A stretch of 64,000 bases of DNA from positions 16,682 to 80,681 of the forward strand of contig NETF01000061.1 of NCBI GenBank assembly GCA_002172675.1, written 5' to 3'. The first letter of the stretch is position 1, and each line of letters starts with the position of its first letter. The notes beneath the pieces were generated by a model. That model was not told where the DNA came from. It searched no databases and saw nothing but the letters and a program-made list of their open reading frames with translations. Position numbers and translations under genes: made by a program. Source of the stretch: an unicellular cyanobacterium SU3 (GTDB lineage: Bacteria; Cyanobacteriota; Cyanobacteriia; Cyanobacteriales; Microcystaceae). Positions 16,606 to 25,633 of the stretch are shown piece by piece.

Positions 16606-19089
16606 CTAAACGAGATCAACTACCTCAATATCAACATCTGAGTTATGACCATTGCTAACAGGAACACTAATAACTTCAACATCAGAGTTAATAACTTCAG
16701 CTTGTAAAATTTCTTTACTAATTAAAGGTAATTGATGCTCATAAACTTGCATACTTTGGAGACAATTGTTAATTCCTGAAATCGCTTTGTTATAAGTAGC
16801 AATTTTTTCTTTAATTTCCCCTTGTAAGCGAACATTACGAGCAATTTTTTCTTGTGCTTCTTGTTCTAGCGTTTGACCCAAATAATCCCTCGCTTGATCA
16901 TACTGTTGGAGAATACTATCTGCTTGTTGATCAGCCATCGGTAGCAGTTGGCTTTTTAAGGTCATATTAATGGTTTGACGAAAATGTTTACGGATAGTTG
17001 CTGATACTTTGGGTTCAAAATCTAACTTTAACAATTGGCGGATCGCAGGTTCCGCTTCCACCATGCTACTACAATCATAACCTTGGGAAGTTTGTTGTAA
17101 CGTTTGACGAAATTGATAGATAGAAAAAGTCCCTTCATCGTAAAATCTAGGACTTTCTCGAACATAGCGATCGCATTCTACTTTAGACTCACTCACCAAG
17201 GCAGCCATCAAGGTTTTTTCTACTTCTTGTAATTGGGTTTCAATTCCGCCATCATTACCTAATAAACGGTATAACTTACCGTAGTAGTCTCGTTGTTTAA
17301 CTCGCTGCAATAGTCGCTGAGAAAAGGAAGAAATTAAGGTTTTCACCCCCTCTACTAAAACATCCTCTAACTCATTGGCTAGGTAATATAAAGCCTCGAC
17401 TAAAATGGCAATCAAAGGAACAGTAGAATTACGCGGATGACTCATAGCAGCGCGACGATGGGCATTTTCAACGGAAAAAGTTTGTAATAATTCATCCAAA
17501 CGAGTTACCATTCTGGCTTTTAATTTTTTGAAGTCTTCTTCAAAGTAATAATCCCCATTAACCACAATTTCATTCACTTCGTGAGCAATATGATCTCGAA
17601 ACTGTATGCCCACTTCTTGTAACTCATGGTTAAGACGATTTAATTCTTGTGCTTTCATCGCATCAATTTCACGAGGTTGACTCTCTAAATCTCTGTATTT
17701 ATCTAGATAGTGTTTCCGTAAAACAATACACAAAGGTTGTAAATCATCCGCTAAAGTTGAAAATAACTGAGGTCGTTTTTCTTCCGTTAAATAACGGGTG
17801 ATAGAGTCTCGAAATTCCTCAATTCCACTATCAGCAATTAACTGATTAATTAAAGGATTTCCCCACTCGCTAAGAATACGGACATAATTTTCATTCTGAG
17901 TTTCATAGCTATGAACTGATACTTTGAAATCAGTACGGGTTAACTTACCTGAGTTTGCACAATAATTGTTAAATTCGCTAATAAATTGAGGGGTTTCTTC
18001 TTCCCCTCCCATGCTTTTGACACTCTCAGAAAAAAGGGTATCGAGTCCAAAACGGGTACTACTATTAGTCTGTTTTATTTGACTCCCATAAAACCCTAAT
18101 AATCCACTGGTTTTATGTATCCTCGATGTATCTTTAAACTCAGTTTGAATTAAATGATCGAGACGTTGACGTAGTTGGCCAGCATACCAAGTTTCATCAA
18201 TGCGATTAAATACATAAAACACGCGATCGCGGATGCCTAAATTGTCTCGCATCTTCTCTAAAAGTTCGGTTTCTTCTGTACTCATATCCCCCGCAGAAGC
18301 TGGTTTTAAAACACAAACCACTGCCGAAGTATCGGGATGTTCAATCTTGTTATAAGTTGCTTCAGCGTCTTTTTTTACTGGTGCATCAATACCCGGCATA
18401 TCAACTAAAACGTTACCATCTTTTAATAGGGGATGATGACAATAATAATCTAATCGTTTTAACACCGAACTATTACTACCGCGCCTTGCATAACTTGCCG
18501 CTTCTGTCAAGTTGGAAAAGTTAAATTGTTCCATAGAATAAGTGGCAGCATTAATAGTATGAATGCGATCGCGATTATTGGTAAATCCCTCTAATAACAG
18601 GATTAAAGCTTTAGCTTGTTTGGCTTTTTCTGACTTACTTTCTCCCCCTTCTTGTTCGATGATTTTTTGACCCATTTCAGTTAAAATATTTTTAACTTCA
18701 GGGTTATTAATATTGGCAGCTTGCTCAATGTTTAATTTTTGACAAATGACGTTAACTTGTTCTCTAATATCTGCCTCACTCAAGAAAGTTAAAACCACTT
18801 TTTCTTGTTCCGGTTCGGCATAATAAATATGACATTCTGTTCCTGTTGCATGGCCTTCGGCACTATATAATAATTCTCGTTCTAATAGAGCATTAATTAA
18901 CATAGATTTTCCGGCACTAAATGCTCCAGCGAAAACAATTTCAAACTGAGGAGAAACTGCCTTGCTTAAGGATGCTTCGATGGCACTAATATCCTGTTGC
19001 GATCGCAATGTTGGTTCTTGTTGTAGCAGTTCTAATAAACTATTTACATGGGTAGGTAAATGTTCACATTGGGGAATCATTTGACTCAT
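16606..19089 (-). CDS. Dynamin-like GTPase
   Basis: An 827-residue large GTPase. G1/P-loop is GAFSAGKS (55-62), the dynamin-type GxFSxGKS; G3 is VDMPGIDAP (around 231-239); G4 is NRID in FYVFNRIDETWY (around 290). A long helical stalk with coiled-coil character occupies the C-terminal half, interrupted by a moderately hydrophobic segment (TVPLIAILVEALYYLANELE, about 560-580) that may be the membrane paddle. Bacterial dynamin-like proteins bind and remodel membranes, and some relatives protect cells from membrane stress or phage lysis. The chosen ATG has only a weak upstream purine stretch. The downstream neighbours are two KGK proteins. Confidence 0.85.
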   Translation of the reverse strand: MSQMIPQCEHLPTHVNSLLELLQQEPTLRSQQDISAIEASLSKAVSPQFEIVFAGAFSAGKSMLINALLERELLYSAEGHATGTECHIYYAEPEQEKVVLTFLSEADIREQVNVICQKLNIEQAANINNPEVKNILTEMGQKIIEQEGGESKSEKAKQAKALILLLEGFTNNRDRIHTINAATYSMEQFNFSNLTEAASYARRGSNSSVLKRLDYYCHHPLLKDGNVLVDMPGIDAPVKKDAEATYNKIEHPDTSAVVCVLKPASAGDMSTEETELLEKMRDNLGIRDRVFYVFNRIDETWYAGQLRQRLDHLIQTEFKDTSRIHKTSGLLGFYGSQIKQTNSSTRFGLDTLFSESVKSMGGEEETPQFISEFNNYCANSGKLTRTDFKVSVHSYETQNENYVRILSEWGNPLINQLIADSGIEEFRDSITRYLTEEKRPQLFSTLADDLQPLCIVLRKHYLDKYRDLESQPREIDAMKAQELNRLNHELQEVGIQFRDHIAHEVNEIVVNGDYYFEEDFKKLKARMVTRLDELLQTFSVENAHRRAAMSHPRNSTVPLIAILVEALYYLANELEDVLVEGVKTLISSFSQRLLQRVKQRDYYGKLYRLLGNDGGIETQLQEVEKTLMAALVSESKVECDRYVRESPRFYDEGTFSIYQFRQTLQQTSQGYDCSSMVEAEPAIRQLLKLDFEPKVSATIRKHFRQTINMTLKSQLLPMADQQADSILQQYDQARDYLGQTLEQEAQEKIARNVRLQGEIKEKIATYNKAISGINNCLQSMQVYEHQLPLISKEILQAEVINSDVEVISVPVSNGHNSDVDIEVVDLV

Positions 19090-19183
19090 AAGAAATGTCC
19101 AAAAGGTAGTTTATGTTAGTATTCCCCGTCTCCTCGGTAAATTCTCCACGATGCTTAAATTTTCTATTATTGTAATTAACTAC

Positions 19184-20126
19184 TTACGGTCTTTCGTGTA
19201 GAAACCAACGATAAGTATGCAATAATTCACGAGCATGATCTCGTAAAGAAATCCCTGGTAATATAGTTGTACATGGTGCAATCGTTTGTTGTTCCCACGC
19301 TAATTGAAATGCTTCATCTGGAGAAGTTGGTAATGTTTTAGTTGTTAACTGTAACACCGTTCCATAATGACACACTAATTCACTGCCATATTTTTCATGC
19401 CAATATTTTAATAAAGCAATCACTAATTCACTATTATAGAGACTTGCCCCATATCAATGAATATAAGCAGGAATTTCCCAGTTATTTATTGTTGGTATTA
19501 GTAATAACGCTATCGTATTGTTAGTTACATCCTTAAACCAATTGAGATAATCATTATAATAACTTTGTAGTGCCTTTCCTCGGAATTGTTCTATTTCCCA
19601 AATAAATAAAAAAAAAATATTCTAAATCTTTTAAAGTTGTTATATTGCCTGACTCAATCAAATTTTCTACTATTTTAGTAGTAGGAGACAAACCAAATTT
19701 TCTTTGTGTCTGTGATAATTCAATTTCTAAATAATCTTTGATATCTATTTGATCTGATTCTTCTAGTTCAGTTAAATAATTCTGAATATTAACCAAACTA
19801 GAATTATTGATAATTATTTCTGGACTAACATTTTTAGTATTCCTCTTCTCTTCTTCGTAAAAAAATCTACTAAATAAATCGCTATTTTCTCATCTTTCAA
19901 TCCATGAATGTTCAAATGTAAGCCAACAATATACTAATATCGGCCAACGCTCAGTATCTTCTAATTTATCTCGCATAACTTGCCAAGAAGATCAAGCATT
20001 TTCAGAATTAACTTGAATAGCTAATGCTTTTTTACCTGTGTCTAAAATAGGTAATTCCGCCATCTCAAAAGAAGCTAATTCTGAGTCAGCAAGTATTGCT
20101 TTAAGTTCAGATACTGTATTAATCAT
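19184..20126 (-). pseudogene. DUF4253-domain protein, pseudogene
   Basis: Reading on the minus strand from the ATG at 20126, a single frame runs MINTVSELKAILADSELASF and on but is stopped by TGA codons at 19992-19994 and 19890-19892. It continues to a homopolymer of ten A (about 19608-19617) where the frame must shift, then resumes as FIWEIEQFRGKALQSYYNDY, meets a third TGA (19454-19456) in the context AYIH-stop-YGAS, and ends with LVIALLKYWHEKYGSELVCH to the TAA at 19184. The C-terminal part is the DUF4253 domain. All three stops are TGA, and at least the third sits where Trp (TGG) is expected. Only fragments of 80 and 79 residues could be translated today. Confidence 0.8.
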
Positions 20127-20753
20127 TACATGAGATTCCTTGTTTCTCGGAATAACACTTCAAGAGACAAAAAATGTCCTAACTATTTTTTGTACTGCTA
20201 TATCTCCTTTTATAACCCATTCTCTTTTATCTTCTATTAATGACTACCTATTATAATTTTAGTTAATATTTTTAAGCTTTTACTATGAGTTATTTAAAAT
20301 TTTAGTGAATTTTACAGTTCGTAATGTGTAGGAATCTTTCTCAATAGTTGACGAATTGACTGGGTTTGAGGTATATTCGTAACGATGAAACTCTAGAGTA
20401 CGTTTGTCGACTTTATAATTTGACCCAAATAAATACTAATCCTTCGTTATATCAGTCAAAGTAAGATGACATTTTAACCAGATTTACCGTTTCATTTTAG
20501 TTTTTTTTGAGCGTATGTACTAAATAATGTAAAGTTTGTAAACTGCTGCTCTTGCCAAAAATAAAATTATATGAGTTTTACAATTCCTCAGTAAGGTTTA
20601 TGGAGTGCAAGCATATTTAATTTTAGCTGAAATAGTTCATTAGTATGCTACCAAAGAGCTTAAAAGTGTTGCATCATCAAGGCTAAAGCCTTTACTACGG
20701 ACTTTTTCATTTTATCAGCGATCGCCAGCTCCTTCGTATTTGCATAAAAAATA
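20127..20753. other. Long AT-rich spacer, no gene seen
   Basis: About 630 bases upstream of the DUF4253 pseudogene with stops in all frames. It contains a small dispersed palindrome AAGGCT-AA-AGCCTT followed by ACTACGG (20679-20699), related to the element at 42414, and one HIP1 octamer. No RNA gene or promoter was identified with confidence. Confidence 0.4.
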
Positions 20754-20793
20754 GATAATAGATAGTCATTCGGATTAAAAACTATCTATTATC
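20754..20793 (-). terminator. AT-rich terminator hairpin of the YqaE gene
   Basis: Perfect 13-base arms (GATAATAGATAGT and ACTATCTATTATC) with a 14-base loop, located 27 bases after the minus-strand stop codon at 20821. On that strand the stem is followed by TATTTTTTATG, so it is a reasonable, although GC-poor, intrinsic terminator. Confidence 0.55.
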
Positions 20794-20820
20794 CATGACT
20801 CAAGGTTGAATGATTATGAT

Positions 20821-20997
20821 CTAAGGATTAACTCTTTCTGCTTGTTTAGAATAGATCCAAACAGCATGAATAGCCCCTGGAAGCCAGCCTAAAAGAGTCA
20901 ATAAAATATTGATTAACAAAGTAACATTGACTCCCACCAAAAGAAACACACCAAGGGGAGGAAGAAGAATACATAGAATTAGTTTTAAAATTTGCAT
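20821..20997 (-). CDS. YqaE/Pmp3 family small membrane protein (UPF0057)
   Basis: A 58-residue proteolipid. It begins MQILKLILCILLPPLGVFLL and ends GWLPGAIHAVWIYSKQ plus a short basic tail. Two transmembrane helices, the LPPLGV motif and the LGWLPGAIHA motif are the hallmarks of the Pmp3/YqaE/PMP3 family, small stress-induced plasma membrane proteins linked to salt or cold tolerance and membrane potential. The length (52-60) is typical. It stands alone between long spacers, with its own downstream hairpin, so it is probably monocistronic. Confidence 0.88.
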   Translation of the reverse strand: MQILKLILCILLPPLGVFLLVGVNVTLLINILLTLLGWLPGAIHAVWIYSKQAERVNP

Positions 20998-21230
20998 TTT
21001 TGTATTTCAATAACAATTACTACTTCTTTTATTGTAAAAAAAATAGCTAAGATATCATCTTTCTCAAGACAGAGAAAAAAACATAAGCAAACAAATATAA
21101 ACAATTAACGCTTGAATAAAGCGAATAACGATTTATCCCGTTAGATAGATAAAGTCTTATTGATTATTTGTTAGATTGGGAATGTCTAGCGTTAGAAAAA
21201 TATATTTTTGTTAAAGTTTAGGAGATAAAT

Positions 21231-21605
21231 ATGTTAAGGAATTTATTAACATTATTAGGAACTGCTTTAAGTTTATTAGTGGTTGATATTATTTTCCCTG
21301 GGGTCAGTTTAGCTAATTTTCCCTCTGCGTTAATTGCAGGGCTGGTTATTGGTTTAATTAACATTTCAGCTAAACCTGTCATCTCATTTTTAAGCTTACC
21401 GCTTAACTTCGTTACCCTAGGGGCGTTTTCATTAGTTATTAATGGCTTTTGTTTTTGGTTAGCTTCCGTATTGGCTCCTGGGTTTAGGGTCAGTGGGTTG
21501 CTGGCTTTCTTCCTCGCGCCAGTAATCTTATCCTTTGTCAATACTTTCTTAAGTGAATACTTTGCTGAGAAATATCCAAAGCTTACAGAAGATAGTTCCG
21601 TCTAG
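21231..21605 (+). CDS. Phage holin family 4 membrane protein
   Basis: A 124-residue integral membrane protein with four hydrophobic segments. The conserved pattern VDIIFPGVSLANFPSALIAG, then GLINISAKPVISFLSLPLN, FVTLGAFSLVINGFCFWLAS, marks the PF04020-type 'phage holin 4' family, which despite the name is a common chromosomal protein in cyanobacteria and other bacteria, with no shown lytic role. An AGGAG-like ribosome-binding site (taggagataaat) precedes the ATG. It lies just upstream of the SLC12-type transporter on the same strand, separated by 71 bases. Confidence 0.85.
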   Translation: MLRNLLTLLGTALSLLVVDIIFPGVSLANFPSALIAGLVIGLINISAKPVISFLSLPLNFVTLGAFSLVINGFCFWLASVLAPGFRVSGLLAFFLAPVILSFVNTFLSEYFAEKYPKLTEDSSV

Positions 21606-21676
21606 CCTTGGCCGTGGCTTAATCTCAAAAATCTGGCATAATAACTGTGAACAACTCAATAAAGTCATAGTCGTCT

Positions 21677-23923
21677 GTGAAATTGCCCTTTCGATCGCAA
21701 CCCCCAAACCCTCAGTCTCCTCTCGAAGAAAACCCATCCGGCTTAGGAACCTTTGGGGGTGTTTATACCCCCTCTATTTTGACCATCTTGGGCGTAATCA
21801 TGTATTTACGCTTTGGTTGGGTCGTAGGGAACTCAGGGTTAATTGGGACGATTTTAATCGTTGTTTTAGCCAATCTCATTACCTTTTTAACCGCCCTTTC
21901 CGTTTGTGCGATCGCCACAGATCGCGTTGTTAGAACCGGAGGGGCTTATTATATGATTAGTCGCTCTTTAGGAGTGGAAACCGGGGGTGCAGTGGGCATT
22001 CCCCTTTATTTTGCTCAAGCCCTTTCTGTCGCGTTATATACCATCGGTTTTGCTGAAAGTGTGGTAACAACCTTTCCTGACTGGGGTCTGAGTCAACTCT
22101 ACATCGCCTTAATTGTTACGGTTGGGGTGGGAATTTTAGCGTTTACCTCGGCCGATATTGCCATTAAAGCCCAATACTTTATCATGGCGGCCATTGTTTT
22201 ATCATTACTCTCCTTTTTCTTCGGTCATTCCGTCGAAGAAACCCAGATCGAACTGTGGGTTAATAATAAAGAACCGTTTTGGGCTGTATTTGCTGTCTTT
22301 TTCCCAGCGGTAACTGGGATCATGGCCGGGGTGAATATGTCAGGAGACTTAAAAGACCCCATTAAAGCCCTACCCATCGGAACCTTAGCTGCAGTGGGAA
22401 CCGGGTTTTTAATCTATATGATTTTACCCATTTTTATGGCCATGCGGGCTAATAGTAGCACCTTAATCGCAGAACCCTTGATTATGCAACGAATGGCGTT
22501 GTGGGGACCAGCCATTTCTTTAGGGGTTTGGGGGGCAACCCTTAGTAGTGCCATTGGTAGTATTTTAGGGGCCCCGCGTATTCTTCAAGCCTTGGCCAGA
22601 GACGGTATTTTACCCCATTGGATGCGCTTTTTAGGCCAAGGTAGCGGGCCTAACGACGAACCGAAAATAGGCACATTAGTAACCTTTGCTGTAGCGATCG
22701 CTGCGGTTTGTATTGGGGACTTAAATATTATTGCCCCAGTGTTAACCATGTTTTTCTTGACCACTTATCTCGTCCTTAATATTTCGGCCGGGGTAGAAGG
22801 GTTATTAAATAGTCCCTCTTTTCGTCCTTCTTTTAAAGTGCATTGGACATTATCTTTATTAGGAGCTGTTGGTTGTTTAGGGGTGATGTTTCTCATCGAT
22901 GCTGTCGCCACCTGTGTCGCTGCTATTGTGGTCATTGCCATCTATTTTTGGGTCCGTCAACGAGAATTAATGGTGACGTGGGGAGACGTGCGACGGGGTA
23001 TATGGATGGCTGTCTTACGCATGGCCATTTTACAAACCGATCACACCGATGATACAAAAAATTGGCGGCCTCAATTTTTGGTCTTGTCTGGTGCGCCGAC
23101 AAAACGCTGGCCGTTAATTCAGTTAGCCCAAGCTTTGACCCATGATCGAGGATTAATTACCGTGTCGAGTGTCTTACCTCAAGGATCACGGGATGTTGCT
23201 CGTCAAGCGGTGCTAGAAAGGCGTATTCGGGACTATTTACAACGCCGCGGGGTGCAAGCGTTAGTTAGGTTAATTACGGCACCTGATCCCTTTGATGGGG
23301 CTGAAAGACTGGTCGAAACCTATGGGTTAGGATCGATTGTTCCTAATACGATTTTATTGGGAGATTCTCAACAAAGCACTCACCGCGATCGCTATTGTAA
23401 AATGATCGCTAATCTTTATAAGGCACAACGGAATGTTATTGTGCTGCGAGAAAATCCTAATTTAACCTATGATCCCTGGTATGAGTCGAAAAATCGGCGG
23501 TTTCGTATCGATGTTTGGTGGGGTGGTGGAATACAAGGCAATGGTAGTTTAATGTTAATTTTGGCTTATCTACTCCACTCTAATCCTAAATGGCAAAAAG
23601 GAGAGATTCATCTTAAGTTAGTGGTAATGGATGAAACGGCTGTGAGTGAGGCACAACATAATTTAGATAAATTAGTGCAAGATTTACGCATTGATGCAGT
23701 CTCTGAGATTATTTTAGCCAATGGGCGAAGCTTTGCTACGATTCTTAAACAGTCATCTAGAGGGGCTGATTTCATCTTTTTAGGAATGCCCTCTCCAAGT
23801 GACGATAAGTTGTTTGTTCCTAACTATGAAAGACTACAAAACTGGACTCGAGATTTACCAACGACTGTCTTTGTTTTAGCTGCACCTGAGTTTAATTTCC
23901 AAGAAGTTTTAGGAGAAAATTGA
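21677..23923 (+). CDS. Cation-chloride cotransporter-like APC permease (SLC12 type)
   Basis: A 748-residue inner-membrane transporter of the amino acid-polyamine-organocation superfamily. GLGTFGGVYTPSILTILGVI then MYLRFGWVVG (TM1) is a strong SLC12/cation-chloride cotransporter signature; twelve membrane helices fit into residues about 30-450. The C-terminal 290 residues form the cytosolic SLC12 domain (FLVLSGAPTKRWPLIQLAQ; DFIFLGMPSPSDD). The start is taken as a GTG at 21677, giving a short hydrophilic N-terminus rich in Pro (PFRSQPPNPQSPLEENPSG). Coupled ion transport is inferred from the family; the ions are not predictable. Confidence 0.88.
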   Translation: MKLPFRSQPPNPQSPLEENPSGLGTFGGVYTPSILTILGVIMYLRFGWVVGNSGLIGTILIVVLANLITFLTALSVCAIATDRVVRTGGAYYMISRSLGVETGGAVGIPLYFAQALSVALYTIGFAESVVTTFPDWGLSQLYIALIVTVGVGILAFTSADIAIKAQYFIMAAIVLSLLSFFFGHSVEETQIELWVNNKEPFWAVFAVFFPAVTGIMAGVNMSGDLKDPIKALPIGTLAAVGTGFLIYMILPIFMAMRANSSTLIAEPLIMQRMALWGPAISLGVWGATLSSAIGSILGAPRILQALARDGILPHWMRFLGQGSGPNDEPKIGTLVTFAVAIAAVCIGDLNIIAPVLTMFFLTTYLVLNISAGVEGLLNSPSFRPSFKVHWTLSLLGAVGCLGVMFLIDAVATCVAAIVVIAIYFWVRQRELMVTWGDVRRGIWMAVLRMAILQTDHTDDTKNWRPQFLVLSGAPTKRWPLIQLAQALTHDRGLITVSSVLPQGSRDVARQAVLERRIRDYLQRRGVQALVRLITAPDPFDGAERLVETYGLGSIVPNTILLGDSQQSTHRDRYCKMIANLYKAQRNVIVLRENPNLTYDPWYESKNRRFRIDVWWGGGIQGNGSLMLILAYLLHSNPKWQKGEIHLKLVVMDETAVSEAQHNLDKLVQDLRIDAVSEIILANGRSFATILKQSSRGADFIFLGMPSPSDDKLFVPNYERLQNWTRDLPTTVFVLAAPEFNFQEVLGEN

Positions 23924-24002
23924 ATTCATGATGATTCTAGTCTTAGAGTAATATGTAATGTTAAGCTAGATAACTAAGTTTAGAGCGAAACATTTAATAG
24001 TA

Positions 24003-24884
24003 ATGATTACAGTAAAAAACAAAGTCCAAGAAAAATTAATTTCATTACGTCATAAGTTATTTCCTATTCCTCAAGACAAACTCTTTCCCTATGATGTAAT
24101 TGTTCATTTTTCATATCATAAATGTTTGACCGTATATTATTCTAGAGTAATGAAACTTTTAAGTAAAGAGTTTAATATTGGTTATAAACATTTTAATAGC
24201 AATATTACTGAATTTATTAACTATTTACCCAAGAATACTAATAAGTCAAAAAAATATATTTTAGGTCTTAATGGGCATAATAATGATATCCCTTTTGATA
24301 CATTCCCTAATTATAAAGGAAGTCATTTTATTCGAGATCCTAGAGATTTGATTGTCTCTGGTTATAAATATCATCTTTGGACTCAGGAATCTTGGTGTAA
24401 TAATTCTAATTTTAACTGGAAAAATATAATTAACCATCCTTATTTTTTAGAATATGTAGCCAAGGATAAAAATGAGCTTCCTCATAATATTTCTTACAAA
24501 AACTATCTTAATAAATTTGACAAAGAAACAGGAATAATACTTGAACTTATTCGGCTACAACCTCATCTGACTAAAATGCAAACTTGGAACTTTAATAATA
24601 GTAATATCATAGAAAAAAAATATGAAGATATTATTGGAAATGAAATTGAATGTTTTAGAGACATATTTGTACATTATGGATTTTGTCCAGAGATGATAAC
24701 TAGAGGATTACAAATAGTAGAAATGTATTCTCTAAAAAACCGACCTAAAACTGATAAACATATCAGAAAAGGATTATCTAGCCAGTGGATGTTAGAATTT
24801 TCTCCATTCCACAAAAGATTATTTAAAGAACTTACTGGAAATTTACTAATAACATTAGGTTATGAACAAGATATGAATTGGTAA
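24003..24884 (+). CDS. Sulfotransferase-domain protein
   Basis: A 293-residue protein with the two PAPS-binding motifs of sulfotransferases: the 5'-phosphosulfate loop VHFSYHKCLTVYYSRVM (about 31-47) and the 3'-phosphate motif HFIRDPRDLIVSGYKYHLW (about 110-128). C-terminal QTWNFNNSNIIEKKYEDII resembles the conserved third segment. It would transfer sulfate from PAPS to a carbohydrate or protein hydroxyl. No signal peptide is seen. It is very AT-rich and lies alone, without glycosyltransferase neighbours, so horizontal acquisition is plausible but unproven. It ends directly against the stop of the convergent gene at 24885. Confidence 0.8.
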   Translation: MITVKNKVQEKLISLRHKLFPIPQDKLFPYDVIVHFSYHKCLTVYYSRVMKLLSKEFNIGYKHFNSNITEFINYLPKNTNKSKKYILGLNGHNNDIPFDTFPNYKGSHFIRDPRDLIVSGYKYHLWTQESWCNNSNFNWKNIINHPYFLEYVAKDKNELPHNISYKNYLNKFDKETGIILELIRLQPHLTKMQTWNFNNSNIIEKKYEDIIGNEIECFRDIFVHYGFCPEMITRGLQIVEMYSLKNRPKTDKHIRKGLSSQWMLEFSPFHKRLFKELTGNLLITLGYEQDMNW

Positions 24885-25406
24885 TTAATTATTTAGTTGA
24901 CACTTTTCTCGGAGTAAAGATAAAGCTAATTCAAAACTATTGGGTTGGGTTTGTACCGTATAAGCTTCTCTTTCTAAATCTTTACGATGAATATCTCGAT
25001 ACCTTTGAAAAAAAGGACGGGCTTGATTAATGGGTTCTAAGGTTAATCCTAAAGCGGTTATTTCTCCTTTTCCTGCACACACTTGCGACGCATGAACCGA
25101 TTCGTGAATGATAGTTGGTAGGGCAATATGGAGATTAAAAACGACAGGATTAATCCATATTTTTTTTGTGGTAACTTGTAATAGTCCATAAGCCCCTCGT
25201 TTCGGTGGTAAAGCAAGAATAACCTCAAATCCTGCTTTTTCTAATTCTTGTTTTAACTGATTAAATTTTTCGTTTTTTTCTCTATTTTGAGCGAGTATTC
25301 TATTATTTTCAACTGGTTGATCACGAGTTGTTGATCGATACTTTAACGATGTCTCATCAAAGTTTAAAGACATTAATAAAAAATAAGTTGATAGTAATTG
25401 TAACAT
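24885..25406 (-). CDS. Hypothetical protein with HExxH-like motif
   Basis: A 173-residue protein not assigned to a named family. A hydrophobic start (LLSTYFLLMSLNF) may be a signal or membrane segment. The middle has FEVILALPPKRGAYGLLQV, then IWINPVVFNLHIALPTIIHE followed by SVHASQ, giving HESVH, a good HExxH zinc-metallopeptidase-like motif at about 112-116. A third ligand is uncertain (a Glu-rich helix EREAY follows at about 146). A small predicted metal-dependent protease-like protein is the most I can say; catalysis is unproven. It is convergent with the sulfotransferase gene with no spacer. Confidence 0.6.
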   Translation of the reverse strand: MLQLLSTYFLLMSLNFDETSLKYRSTTRDQPVENNRILAQNREKNEKFNQLKQELEKAGFEVILALPPKRGAYGLLQVTTKKIWINPVVFNLHIALPTIIHESVHASQVCAGKGEITALGLTLEPINQARPFFQRYRDIHRKDLEREAYTVQTQPNSFELALSLLREKCQLNN

Positions 25407-25462
25407 TGAGACTGTTCCCCGTATTAGAAGTTATTCATATTAAATGGGATTGTATTAGCATC

Positions 25463-25624
25463 TTAAAAATTGGGCATTAATAATAAACCTTTTCTACTCT
25501 TCATATAAACTTCTTTGTACAGCGTGTCTAAAGCTTTTTCTTGAGAAAGTCTTTGAGAAATTGATAAAAATATTTGATCAGTTTCCGCTTCAGCAACACT
25601 AGAAATAAGAATTTGATATTTCAT
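25463..25624 (-). pseudogene. Truncated RelE/ParE-like toxin fragment
   Basis: A 53-residue frame beginning MKYQILISSVAEAETDQIFL and continuing SISQRLSQEKAL. This is the N-terminal pattern of RelE/ParE-family toxins (beta strand, then helix with A-E-x-E-x-D). Full toxins are about 90-105 residues, but here the frame turns into an unrelated basic tail (YMKSRKGLLLMPNF) and stops, so the catalytic C-terminal half is gone. It follows the antitoxin-like gene at 25634 by nine bases in the usual antitoxin-toxin order. Probably a decayed toxin. Confidence 0.5.
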
Positions 25625-25633
25625 AAATTTCAA

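Noticed and set aside
21231..21605. A prophage indicated by the holin-family gene
   Set aside because: This family is a common chromosomal membrane protein; no lysin, capsid, integrase or att site is nearby.
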